A stretch of 64,000 nucleotides of DNA from JAWVFM01 sp963739355 (GTDB taxonomy: Bacteria; Actinomycetota; Thermoleophilia; Solirubrobacterales; 70-9). The stretch is from positions 868,001 through 932,000 of the forward strand of contig CAVUAD010000007.1 in assembly GCA_963739355.1 (NCBI GenBank), read 5' to 3'. Below, one piece after another: positions 8,499 to 16,212 of this stretch; the first letter of the stretch is position 1, and each line of letters starts with the position of its first letter. The position numbers were made by a program, and so were the translations under genes. The notes under the pieces are model-generated. The model worked only from the letters and a program-made list of their open reading frames with translations, ran no database searches and had not been told where the DNA came from.

Positions 8499-9326
8499 AT
8501 GGGTGACGACGGCGCGGTGAGGCGACTCGCCGTCCTCGGCTTCCCGGTTGGCCACTCGCGCTCGCCCGCCATGCACACCGCTGCGCTCGCGGAGCTCGGC
8601 CTGGCGAACGAGTGGACCTACGAAGCGATCGAGGTGCCGCCGGAGGGGTTCGCCGACCGAGTCCGGGCAATGCCGGGCGAGGGGTTCGCCGGGGCGAACG
8701 TGACGATCCCGCACAAACAGGCCGCGCTCGCCCTGGCCGACGAGGCGAGCGACGCCGCGCGCGAGATCGGTGCCGCGAACACGCTGAGCTTCGAGCCCGG
8801 GCACGCGGTCGCGGAGAACACAGACGGCGCCGGAATCATCGCCGCAATGGGGGTTGCACCGGCCGGGATGCGTGCCCTCGTCCTTGGGGCGGGCGGCTCG
8901 GCCCGTGCTGCCGTCTGGGCGCTCCAGCGTGCCGGCGCGGAGGTCGCCGTCTGGAGCCGCACGCCTGAGCGTGCCGTACGGCTGGCCGCCGAGCTCGGCG
9001 CCGAGGCGATCGCCGCGCCTGCGACGGGCGATTTCGAGCTGATCGTGAACGCAACCCCGGTGGGCATGGGGGCCAGCCCTCAATCGACGCCTGCGCCGCT
9101 CAAGGATCTGCCTGTCGATGCCGATTCCCTGGGTGCAAGACACATCGTTGTGGACCTTGCCTACGGAGTCGCCGAAACGGCTCTGGTGCAGACAGCAAAG
9201 AGCAGAGGCGCCAGGGCTATCGACGGACTGGAGGTTTTGGTCCATCAGGGCGCAGCGTCGCTACGGATCTGGACCGGCAGAAACCCGCCGATCGAGACCA
9301 TGAGGCGCGCGGCCCGCGCTTCATGA
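8499..9326 (+). CDS. aroE: Shikimate dehydrogenase
   Basis: Reduces 3-dehydroshikimate to shikimate with NADPH. 275 residues. Substrate loop GHSRSPAMH, the catalytic Lys/Asp region NVTIPHKQAAL and ENTDGAG, the Rossmann loop GAGGSARAAVWAL, NATPVGMG, and the closing LEVLVHQGAASLRIWTG are all present. Its stop overlaps the ATG of pilB (ATGA). The other shikimate genes (aroC, aroKB, aroQ) lie 30 kb downstream, on the far side of the pilus and sugar genes. Confidence 0.96.
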   Translation: MGDDGAVRRLAVLGFPVGHSRSPAMHTAALAELGLANEWTYEAIEVPPEGFADRVRAMPGEGFAGANVTIPHKQAALALADEASDAAREIGAANTLSFEPGHAVAENTDGAGIIAAMGVAPAGMRALVLGAGGSARAAVWALQRAGAEVAVWSRTPERAVRLAAELGAEAIAAPATGDFELIVNATPVGMGASPQSTPAPLKDLPVDADSLGARHIVVDLAYGVAETALVQTAKSRGARAIDGLEVLVHQGAASLRIWTGRNPPIETMRRAARAS

Positions 9327-11155
9327 CAGAGAACCGCCCCGAATACCTGACAGCAGTTCCCTCCGGCACCGAAAACGGTGGCAACGGCTCGTCCGCGGCC
9401 ACCGAGTCCGAGGTCGAGGTCAAGGTCAAGGAGGCTGCCGTGCCGGAGGACACGCCCGGTCTCACGCCGCCGATCGAGCGCGGACACTCGGGCATGTTCA
9501 TCACCGACGTCATCGTGGAGCTCGGGTTCGCCACCAAGGAGCGCGTGGAGGAGGCCGTCAGCGAAGCGCGGATCGCAGGGAACACCCCCGAGTCGGTGCT
9601 CATCGAGCAGGGCGTGGTCGACGACGACCAGCTCTCGCGCGCGGTCGCCGAGCGCTACGGCCTCGACCACGTCGACCTCGGCGTCTACAAGGTCGACATG
9701 GGGGCGGCGAACCTGCTGTCGGTCTCCGCGGCCCGGCGCTACTGGGCGGTGCCGATCGGCTACCTGGACAACGAGACCCTGCTGATCGCGATGGCCGACC
9801 CGGCGAACGTGGTCGCCGTCGACGACATCCAGATGATCACGGGCCTCAACTGCCGCGTCGCGGTCGCCGCCGCGGAGGACATCGAGAACCTCCTCAAGCG
9901 GCTCAACACGCTCGAGAACGCGGTTGAGGAGGCGGTCCTCGACGAGCGCGACCGGGAGGAGGTCGACGACACGGAGATCACGGAGCTCCGCCAGTCCGCC
10001 GACGACGCGCCGGTCATCAAGCTGGTGCACTCCATCCTTGCCCAGGCCGTCAACGAGGGCGCCTCGGACATCCACTTCGAGACGGAGGAGGACGAGATGC
10101 GCGTCCGCTTCCGCATCGACGGCGTCCTCGCCGAGGCCGCCAAGGTCCCTCGCCGGATGGTCGCCGGCGTGGTTTCGCGCATCAAGATCATGAGCGAGCT
10201 CGACATCGCCGAGAAGCGTCTGCCACAGGATGGCCGCGTCGGCATCTCCGTGGACGGCCGGGAGGTCGACCTCCGAATCGTCACGCTGCCCACCCAGCGC
10301 GGCGAGGGCGCGACGATCCGCATCCTCGACAAGAGCCAGGCGATGCGCACGCTCGACGAGCTGGGCCTCGACGGCACCGGGCGCGAGAGCTTCAGCCTGG
10401 CGTTCAAGAAGCCGCACGGTGCGGTCCTCGTGACCGGCCCGACCGGCTCCGGCAAGTCGACGACCCTCTACGCGGCGCTCAACGAGCTGAACTCCGTCGA
10501 GAAGAACGTGATCACCATCGAGGACCCGGTCGAGTACCGGCTCGACGGGATCAACCAGATCAACGTCAACCGGAAGGCGGGCCTGACGTTCGCCGCCGGC
10601 CTCCGCTCCATCCTCCGCGCTGACCCCGACATCATCATGGTCGGCGAGATTCGCGACGCGGAGACCGCGCGCATCGCGATCGAGGCCGCGCTCACCGGTC
10701 ACATGGTGCTCTCGACGCTGCACACCAACAGCGCCCCCGGCGCGATCGCCCGCCTCCAGAAGATGGGCATCGAAAGCTTCCTCGTCGCCTCCTCGATCGA
10801 GTCCGTCGTGGCCCAGCGTCTCGCCCGCCAGCTCTGCCCCCACTGCAAGACGCGCACGGTGCTTTCCCAGGAGTCGCTCAACGACGCCGGCTTCCGCGTG
10901 GGCGCGGACGTCGAGGCCTACGAGCCCGTGGGCTGCACGCGCTGCAACCGCACCGGCTACCGCGGCCGCATCGGCCTGTTCTCCGTCATGAACCTGTCCG
11001 ATCGCATCAAGGAGATGGCCGTCGACGGCGCCCCGGAGTCCGAGATCGCCACCGCGGCACACGAGGAGGGCATGCTCGACCTCCGCGAGGCCGGCATCCT
11101 CAAGGTCCGCGGCGGGCTGACCTCGATCGCCGAAGTCGCCCGCGTCTCCGCCTAA
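9323..11155 (+). CDS. pilB: Type IV pilus assembly ATPase PilB
   Basis: Hexameric cytoplasmic motor that powers pilin assembly. 610 residues. Residues about 50-195 are a GspE/MshEN N-terminal domain (LIEQGVVDDDQLSRAVAERYG and a second half ending near EDIENLLKRL), a fold known to bind c-di-GMP in MshE-type ATPases. Then come the N2 and ATPase domains with Walker A GPTGSGKST (about 372-380), the Asp box, Walker B (DIIMVGEIRDAETA) and the His box. Four cysteines in two CXXC pairs (CPHC, CTRC) form the zinc site typical of PilB/GspE. It overlaps aroE by 4 bp and is separated from pilT and pilC by 12 kb. The two TAA-proximal bases already belong to the REP repeat. Confidence 0.96.
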   Translation: MTENRPEYLTAVPSGTENGGNGSSAATESEVEVKVKEAAVPEDTPGLTPPIERGHSGMFITDVIVELGFATKERVEEAVSEARIAGNTPESVLIEQGVVDDDQLSRAVAERYGLDHVDLGVYKVDMGAANLLSVSAARRYWAVPIGYLDNETLLIAMADPANVVAVDDIQMITGLNCRVAVAAAEDIENLLKRLNTLENAVEEAVLDERDREEVDDTEITELRQSADDAPVIKLVHSILAQAVNEGASDIHFETEEDEMRVRFRIDGVLAEAAKVPRRMVAGVVSRIKIMSELDIAEKRLPQDGRVGISVDGREVDLRIVTLPTQRGEGATIRILDKSQAMRTLDELGLDGTGRESFSLAFKKPHGAVLVTGPTGSGKSTTLYAALNELNSVEKNVITIEDPVEYRLDGINQINVNRKAGLTFAAGLRSILRADPDIIMVGEIRDAETARIAIEAALTGHMVLSTLHTNSAPGAIARLQKMGIESFLVASSIESVVAQRLARQLCPHCKTRTVLSQESLNDAGFRVGADVEAYEPVGCTRCNRTGYRGRIGLFSVMNLSDRIKEMAVDGAPESEIATAAHEEGMLDLREAGILKVRGGLTSIAEVARVSA

Positions 11156-11191
11156 ACAGGGTCAGACCCCCTTGAGGGTTGGTTGAGGGTT
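11151..11191 (+). repeat. REP-like repeat, left copy flanking the RAYT gene
   Basis: 41-bp element identical at 38 positions to 11778-11818, in the same orientation. It holds a hairpin GGGTC-A-GACCC inside a weaker outer pair CCTAAA/TTGAGG, followed by GAGGGTTGGTTGAGGGTT, itself a short tandem of TTGAGGGTTGG. The pilB stop codon lies in the outer arm. RAYT transposases recognise such REP hairpins. The element may also end pilB transcription. Confidence 0.75.
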
Positions 11192-11198
11192 CGGAGTC

Positions 11199-11741
11199 TT
11201 ATCCCACTGCTTGATCGAGCCTGGTGAGTCGGACGTACTGCTCGACATCGCTCCCGAAGAAGGACAGCAGCTGCTCTCGGGCAAGCCACGGCGGGGTCGT
11301 ATTGCGGACGATTGAATGGAAGCTGCTCCACGGCCAAGCCTCGGGCTTCGAGCAGAGCGAAGCCGCCACCGGATTCCGCGCGATGTACGCGGCCGAGGCG
11401 CAGACTTGTGCGTCGGAAAGGCTCCTGACGGAGCCGTATCGCCCCTCGAAGAGGTGGCCCCTTCGCTCGTGGCGGGCATTGAAGAACTGTGCAAAGCCTC
11501 CATGCAGGCGCTGCATTCCTGGACTCAGGTCCGGGTTCGGGGTCTGAAGAAGCAGGTGGAGGTGATTGCCCATCAGGCAGTAGGCGAGGCAATGCCACCC
11601 TCGTTCTCCGATGACGCTTTCGAGCATTCGGAGGTAGACGCGCCTGTCGACGTCGTCGCGATAGATGAGCGCTTGCGCATTTCCTCTCGCATACACGTGG
11701 TAGACGCCGTTCTCGACGAGCTCACGCGGTGGGCGGGGCAT
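11199..11741 (-). CDS. REP-associated tyrosine transposase (RAYT, IS200-like)
   Basis: 180-residue HUH-family single-strand DNA nuclease/transposase of the domesticated RAYT type. Visible: HVYARGNAQ near the N-terminus, the metal-binding HUH motif in YCLMGNHLHLLLQTP (H-L-H), the RAYT signature HERRGHLFEGRYGSV, and the helix AAYIARNPV that carries the likely catalytic Tyr. The length is full for the family and there are no stops. It lies between two 41-bp REP-like repeats and interrupts the pilB-sugar gene junction. RAYTs are usually single-copy, vertically kept genes that move or maintain REP elements rather than typical insertion sequences. Confidence 0.9.
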   Translation of the reverse strand: MPRPPRELVENGVYHVYARGNAQALIYRDDVDRRVYLRMLESVIGERGWHCLAYCLMGNHLHLLLQTPNPDLSPGMQRLHGGFAQFFNARHERRGHLFEGRYGSVRSLSDAQVCASAAYIARNPVAASLCSKPEAWPWSSFHSIVRNTTPPWLAREQLLSFFGSDVEQYVRLTRLDQAVG

Positions 11742-11777
11742 GGGGAGAAGAACCCCGGAGCGTTCGAGGGCGCCCTT

Positions 11778-11818
11778 CCTAAAGAGGGTCAGACCCGGTT
11801 GAGGGTTGGTTGAGGGTT
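11778..11818 (+). repeat. REP-like repeat, right copy flanking the RAYT gene
   Basis: Second copy of the 41-bp element at 11151-11191, differing at three positions (ga/gg instead of ca/cc around the hairpin). It includes the palindrome GGGTC-A-GACCC and the same TTGAGGGTTGG tandem tail. It sits upstream of the minus-strand RAYT gene and touches the stop codon of the ROK kinase gene, so it may also act as a 3' end for that operon. Confidence 0.75.
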
Positions 11819-12788
11819 AGCGGACGAGCAGGGCTGCGCCGATCGCGCCGCCGAAGTCGCCGAGGGAGGCGACCAGGAACTCGGGCGGGCGGGAGTCGTT
11901 GAAGAGGTTCTTGTGGGCCCGCTTCTGAATCTTCTTCGTGTAGGGCTCGCCGAGGCGCACGCCGATTCCGCCGCCGATGATGACCGCCTCGACGTCGAGC
12001 AGGTTGATGACCGAGGCCACGCCGGTTCCGATCGCCTCGACGGCCCGTTCGACGAGTTCGTGGGCGAGCTTGTCCTCGGCGTCGAGAGCGCGCTCCCAGA
12101 TGCCGCTCGTCAGCCGGTCGCGGTCGTGCTTCTTCATGAGCTTGAAGAGGTCCGTCGAGCGTCCGTCCTCGTGCTCCTTGCGGGCCTTGGCCTCCATCGC
12201 GCCACGCCCCGCGTAGGCCTCCATGCAGCCGTGCCGGCCGCACGGGCACTTCGCGCCGCCCTCCCGGACGACCACGTGGCCGATCTCGCCGGCCCCGCCC
12301 CGGCCGAGCCACTGCCGGCCCTCCAGGATGATCCCGCCGCCGACGCCGGTGCCCCAGAAGACGCCGATGAGCGAGTCGAACGGCTTGCCGGCACCAAGCT
12401 GGAACTCCGCCTCCGTGGCGACGCCGACGTCGTTGCCGAGCTTCACCGGTACGCCGAGGTCCTCAGAGAGGGTCTTGGCGAGCTCGAAAGGCTCCTCCCA
12501 GTTCGGGAGGTTCCCCGCCCGCGCGACGGTTCCGGCCTCGCCGTCGATGTCTCCCGGGGAGCCGGCCCCGACGCCGCTGAGCTCGGATTCGTCCACGCCC
12601 GCGTCCTCGATGGCGTCGCGCAGGGCGCCGGCCATCTCCTTGGCGACGTCCGGCGGCCCACCCTCGGTGGGCGTTTGACGCCGCCCTGAGCCGAGGACGT
12701 TCGAGTCCGCGTCGACGATGACGGTCTGGATCTTGGTTCCGCCGAGGTCGATGCCCCCGCGCAGTCCCGATTCGCCTTCCTTGGTCAT
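11817..12788 (-). CDS. ROK-family sugar kinase, probable glucokinase
   Basis: 323 residues. ROK kinases phosphorylate glucose or related sugars with ATP. N-terminal phosphate-binding loop GGIDLGGTKIQ, a sugar-site region (GNDVGVATEAEF), the adenosine loop GTGVGGGII, and the ROK zinc site beginning at GH and continuing KCPCGRHGCMEAY are all seen. The C-terminal VIIGGGIGV is also typical. No DNA-binding domain, so it is a kinase rather than a NagC-type repressor. It is the last gene of the tkt-tal-pgi-HAD-glk operon, 9 bp after a second, unrelated glucokinase gene. The exact substrate is unproven. Confidence 0.9.
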   Translation of the reverse strand: MTKEGESGLRGGIDLGGTKIQTVIVDADSNVLGSGRRQTPTEGGPPDVAKEMAGALRDAIEDAGVDESELSGVGAGSPGDIDGEAGTVARAGNLPNWEEPFELAKTLSEDLGVPVKLGNDVGVATEAEFQLGAGKPFDSLIGVFWGTGVGGGIILEGRQWLGRGGAGEIGHVVVREGGAKCPCGRHGCMEAYAGRGAMEAKARKEHEDGRSTDLFKLMKKHDRDRLTSGIWERALDAEDKLAHELVERAVEAIGTGVASVINLLDVEAVIIGGGIGVRLGEPYTKKIQKRAHKNLFNDSRPPEFLVASLGDFGGAIGAALLVR

Positions 12789-12797
12789 GCCGAAAGC

Positions 12798-13781
12798 CTA
12801 CGCCTGAGCACCGACGGCCGCCGTGAACGCATGCCGCGCCGCCCCGGTCAGCGCGGTCAGCTCGTTCAGGATCACGCTGACGGGGATCCTCTCCATCGTC
12901 GGGCGCAGCCGCCCCTTGGACCGGAACGCTTCCAGGAACCCGCCCGAGCTGGACTCGAGCGCCGGCAGGATCTTGGGCGGGATGCCGCCTCCGAGGTACA
13001 CCCCGGCGCCGGCCTGGACCGTCAGCGCGAGGTTGCCGGCCGCGGCGCCGTAGATTGCGACCATCAGGTCCAGGGCCTGGGCCGCCTCTGGCTCCGTTCC
13101 GGCCAGGGCGGCCGCGGTGATCGCGGCCGGGTCCGCGGGCGCCGCGTCCTCCTGACCCGCGCGCCGGCGAAGGAACCCGTGGATCGCCACGAGCCCGCGA
13201 CCCGAGCAGACGTCCTCGTAGCTCACGTGGTCGTCCTCGCCAGCCAGCGCGTCGCGCAGCTCGTCCTGAAGCGCCGTCCGGGGGGCGAAGTCCGCGTGCC
13301 CGCCCTCGCTCGAGTGTGCCGACGCGACACCGTCCTCATAGGTGACGTAGGCCATTCCAAGGCCCGTCCCGGCTGAGGCGAGGGCGATCGAGCCACCCGG
13401 CAGCGGGTCACCCTTCGCGAGCACGTGAAGGTCGTCCTCGCCGAGCGCCGGCACGCCCCATGCGTTTGCCTCCAGGTCGTTGATGACGGCGACGTGCTCG
13501 ATGCCCAGCGACGCGCCCAGCTCCCCCGCGTCGACCGGCCAGGCGAGGTTGACGGCGTCGGTGCGGCCCTCGCGCACCGGGCCGGCGACGCCGATCGTCG
13601 CGGCGGCCAGGTCGGCGGGGTGAGCCTTCAGGAACGCGGCGACGAGCGGGGGGAGGCCGTCGGCGTCGGCGCTGGAGTAGACCTCCATCGCGACGGGCGC
13701 GCTGGTTGGGTCAGCGAAGAGGGCGAGGCGGGCATGCGTGCCGCCGACGTCTCCCGCGAGGACCCGGCGGTCAGGGCTCAT
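12798..13781 (-). CDS. glk: Glucokinase, Glk (PF02685) type
   Basis: 327 residues, normal for the non-ROK Glk family, which makes glucose-6-phosphate. LAGDVGGTHARLALF is the phosphate loop; VAGPVREGR, INDLEANAWGV (catalytic Asp), GTGLGMAYV, EGGHADFAPR, CSGRGL and LGGGIPPKILP follow in the family order. The frame is open further upstream, but ATG 13781 gives the canonical start and overlaps the HAD stop (ATGA). Having Glk and a ROK kinase side by side gives two structurally distinct enzymes for probably the same step. Confidence 0.94.
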   Translation of the reverse strand: MSPDRRVLAGDVGGTHARLALFADPTSAPVAMEVYSSADADGLPPLVAAFLKAHPADLAAATIGVAGPVREGRTDAVNLAWPVDAGELGASLGIEHVAVINDLEANAWGVPALGEDDLHVLAKGDPLPGGSIALASAGTGLGMAYVTYEDGVASAHSSEGGHADFAPRTALQDELRDALAGEDDHVSYEDVCSGRGLVAIHGFLRRRAGQEDAAPADPAAITAAALAGTEPEAAQALDLMVAIYGAAAGNLALTVQAGAGVYLGGGIPPKILPALESSSGGFLEAFRSKGRLRPTMERIPVSVILNELTALTGAARHAFTAAVGAQA

Positions 13782-14458
13782 GCGGCGGGCAGGCCCTCGT
13801 CGAGCGAGGCGATCGCCCAATCGGCCCCGGCCTCGCGGAGCTCCTCGACGCTGTACTCGCCGCTGGCGACTCCCACCACGCGGATCCCGGCGCCGTGGCC
13901 CGCCTCCACGTCGCGCGGCGTGTCGCCGACCGAGACGATCGCCTCGTCGGGCAGCGAGTCGGTCGCCAGCCGCCTGGCGCGCGCCACCGCCGTCCGCGTG
14001 AGCTCGGTTCGGTCGGCCGCGTCGGAGCCGTAGCCGCCGAAGGTGAAGTAGTGGTTGAGCTCGGCGCGGGCGAGCTTGGTGTGGGCCGCGGCCTCCGTGT
14101 TGCCCGTCGTGAGGCCCAGCAGCGCGCCGTCCTCCGCCACCCCGTCGAGCAGCGCGACGACCCCCGGCTCGACCCGGTACCCGGGCGAGCCCTCGACCTC
14201 CTCGGGCAGGTAGCGCTGGCGAAGCCGCATCGCCGCTCGCAGCTCCGGGCCGGAGGGCTCGCGCCCGAGGATCTGCTCCAGCACCTGCCGCCCGACCTCG
14301 GGGTCGGGTACGCCGCGGCCCGTGTGCGCTCCGACGTCGTAATCCACGCCGTAGAGGTCGCGAAGCGCCCGGGCCCAGGCGCGGTCGCTGGCGCCACCCG
14401 TGGAGATCAGCGTCCCGTCGATGTCGAAGAGCACCGCGCGCTCCGCGCTCAAACCCAT
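13778..14458 (-). CDS. HAD-family phosphatase (phosphoglycolate phosphatase-like)
   Basis: About 226 residues from the ATG at 14458 (MGLSAERAVLFDIDGTLIS). HAD motif I is FDIDGTL, motif II is LTTGNTE, and motif III/IV is SVGDTPRDVEAGHGAG. The cap domain (residues about 20-90) is helical, as in Gph-type enzymes. Substrate unknown; sugar phosphates are likely given the operon. The start codon lies inside the last (downstream) copy of a 53-bp tandem repeat, and the frame is open further upstream only because of that repeat, so longer starts (to 14527) are probably artefacts. No clear Shine-Dalgarno. Confidence 0.88.
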   Translation of the reverse strand: MGLSAERAVLFDIDGTLISTGGASDRAWARALRDLYGVDYDVGAHTGRGVPDPEVGRQVLEQILGREPSGPELRAAMRLRQRYLPEEVEGSPGYRVEPGVVALLDGVAEDGALLGLTTGNTEAAAHTKLARAELNHYFTFGGYGSDAADRTELTRTAVARARRLATDSLPDEAIVSVGDTPRDVEAGHGAGIRVVGVASGEYSVEELREAGADWAIASLDEGLPAA

Positions 14459-14610
14459 GGATCGCGCTTCGCACTCAGAATCAACGAAATCTGCTCCGCG
14501 CTCAAACCCATGGATCGCGCTTCGCACTCAGAATCAACGAAGTCTGCTCCGCGCTCAAACCCATGGATCGCGCTTCGCACTCAGAATCAACGAAGTCTGC
14601 TCCGCGCTCA
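14441..14610 (-). repeat. 53-bp tandem repeat, three copies plus 11 bp
   Basis: Units begin at 14441, 14494 and 14547, with an 11-bp remnant at 14600. Two units are identical and one differs at one base (A for G). On the minus strand each unit carries an ATGGGTTTGAGCGCGGAG copy of the HAD gene start. The 11-mer TGAGCGCGGAG occurs both at the pgi stop codon and in HAD codons 2-6, so slippage between these direct repeats can explain the expansion. Reading from each upstream ATG gives a 20-codon frame that stops 6 nt after the next ATG. Confidence 0.95.
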
Positions 14611-16212
14611 TTCCCGGCCCTTGCGATAGCGGCGGATCAGCGCGTTGGTGGAGCCGTCGTGGCCGAGCTCGCCGTCGCCCTGGAGCTCGGGGACGATCCG
14701 CTTCGCGAGCGCCTTGCCGAGCTCAACGCCCCACTGGTCGAACGAGTTGATGCCCCACACCGCGCCCTGGGTGAAGACGCTGTGCTCGTACAGCGCCACC
14801 AGGGTGCCGAGCGTGCGCGGGTCGAGGACGTCGGCGAGGATCGTATTCGTGGGCCGGTTGCCTTCGAAGACCCGGTGGGGAACGAGCTCCTCCGCGGTGC
14901 CCTCGGCGCGGACCTCGTCTGCCGTCCTGCCGAAAGCCAGCGCCTCGGTCTGCGCGAAGACGTTGGCCATCAGCAGGTCGTGGTGCTCGCCGAGCGGGTT
15001 GAGCGAGCGCATGAAGCCGACGAAGTCGCAGGGGATCAGGCGCGTCCCCTGGTGGATCAGCTGGTAGAAGGAGTGCTGGCCGTTGGTCCCGGGCTCGCCC
15101 CAGTAAACCGGCCCCGTTCCCCAGTCCGTGGGGGAACCGTCGAGCCGGACATGCTTGCCGTTCGACTCCATGGTGAGCTGCTGCAGGTAGGCCGGGAAGC
15201 GGTGCAGGTACTGGTCGTAGGGCAGCACCGCGACGGTCGCGGCGCCGAGGTGGTCGGCGTTCCAGACGCCGAGCAGGCCGTGGGTCATCGGGAGGTTCTC
15301 CTCGGGTGGCGCCTCGCGGAAGTGCTCGTCCATGGCGTGGAAGCCGGCAAGCAGCTCGCCGAACGCCTCCGGGCCGACCGCGAGCATCGTCGAGAGGCCG
15401 ATGGCGGAGTCCATCGAGTAGCGGCCGCCGACCCAGTCCCAGAAGCCGAACATGTTGTCGGTGTCGATGCCGAACTTCCCGACCTCCTCCGCGTTGGTGG
15501 AGACCGCGACGAAGTGCTTGGCGATAGCCGCCTCGTCGCCGAGGGCGTCAAGCGTCCAGGCGCGGGCGGTGGCGGCGTTGGTCATCGTCTCGAGCGTCGT
15601 GAACGTCTTCGAGGAGATGACGAAGAGCGTCCCGGCCGGGTCCAGCCCGCGCGTCGCCTCGGCGAAGTCGGTGCCATCGACGTTGGAGACGAAGCGGAAC
15701 TCCATGTTGCGCCGCGCGTAGTGGCGGAGGGCCTCGTAGGCCATCACCGGGCCGAGGTCCGAGCCGCCGATGCCGACGTTGATCACGTTGCGGATCGGCT
15801 TGCCCGTGTGGCCGAGCCACTCGCCGCCGCGGACCCGCTCCGAGAATGCCGCCATCCGGTCGAGCACCTCGTGGACCTCCTTGACGACGTCCCTGCCGTC
15901 GACCAGCAGCGAGCGGTCCCGCGGCATCCGCAGCGCGACGTGCAGCACGGCGCGGTCCTCGGTCGAGTTGATGTGCTCGCCGCGGAACATCGCGTCGCGC
16001 CGCTCCGTCACTCCGGTCTCGGCGGCGAGCGTCAGGAGCAGGCCGAGGGCCTCATCGTCGACGAGCTGCTTGGAGTAGTCGAGGTGGAGCCCCGCGGCGT
16101 CGAGGACGAGCCGCTCGCCGCGGCCGGGATCGGCCGCGAACACGTCGCGCAGGCTCGTCTTGCGGAGCTCCGCGGCGCGCGCGGAGAGCGCTTCGCGCGT
16201 CGTTGCGCTCAA
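14608..16212 (-). CDS. pgi: Glucose-6-phosphate isomerase
   Basis: Interconverts glucose-6-phosphate and fructose-6-phosphate. 534 residues from the proposed TTG, in the range of long bacterial Pgi. Conserved blocks: GEHINSTEDRAVLH, NVGIGGSDLGPVM, the sugar-binding SSKTFTTLETMTNA, GGRYSMDSAIGLS, the catalytic region ESNGKHVRLDG, GEPGTNGQHSFYQLIHQGT, and the closing FDQWGVELGKALAK. The start is chosen as TTG 16212 because it overlaps the tal stop (TTGA), keeps the whole conserved N-terminus, and no ATG/GTG fits better. Same operon as tkt and tal. Confidence 0.94.
   Translation of the reverse strand: MSATTREALSARAAELRKTSLRDVFAADPGRGERLVLDAAGLHLDYSKQLVDDEALGLLLTLAAETGVTERRDAMFRGEHINSTEDRAVLHVALRMPRDRSLLVDGRDVVKEVHEVLDRMAAFSERVRGGEWLGHTGKPIRNVINVGIGGSDLGPVMAYEALRHYARRNMEFRFVSNVDGTDFAEATRGLDPAGTLFVISSKTFTTLETMTNAATARAWTLDALGDEAAIAKHFVAVSTNAEEVGKFGIDTDNMFGFWDWVGGRYSMDSAIGLSTMLAVGPEAFGELLAGFHAMDEHFREAPPEENLPMTHGLLGVWNADHLGAATVAVLPYDQYLHRFPAYLQQLTMESNGKHVRLDGSPTDWGTGPVYWGEPGTNGQHSFYQLIHQGTRLIPCDFVGFMRSLNPLGEHHDLLMANVFAQTEALAFGRTADEVRAEGTAEELVPHRVFEGNRPTNTILADVLDPRTLGTLVALYEHSVFTQGAVWGINSFDQWGVELGKALAKRIVPELQGDGELGHDGSTNALIRRYRKGRE

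Noticed and set aside
14441..14610. CRISPR array
   Set aside because: The 53-bp units are directly adjacent with no spacers, and no cas genes are present; it is a simple tandem duplication.
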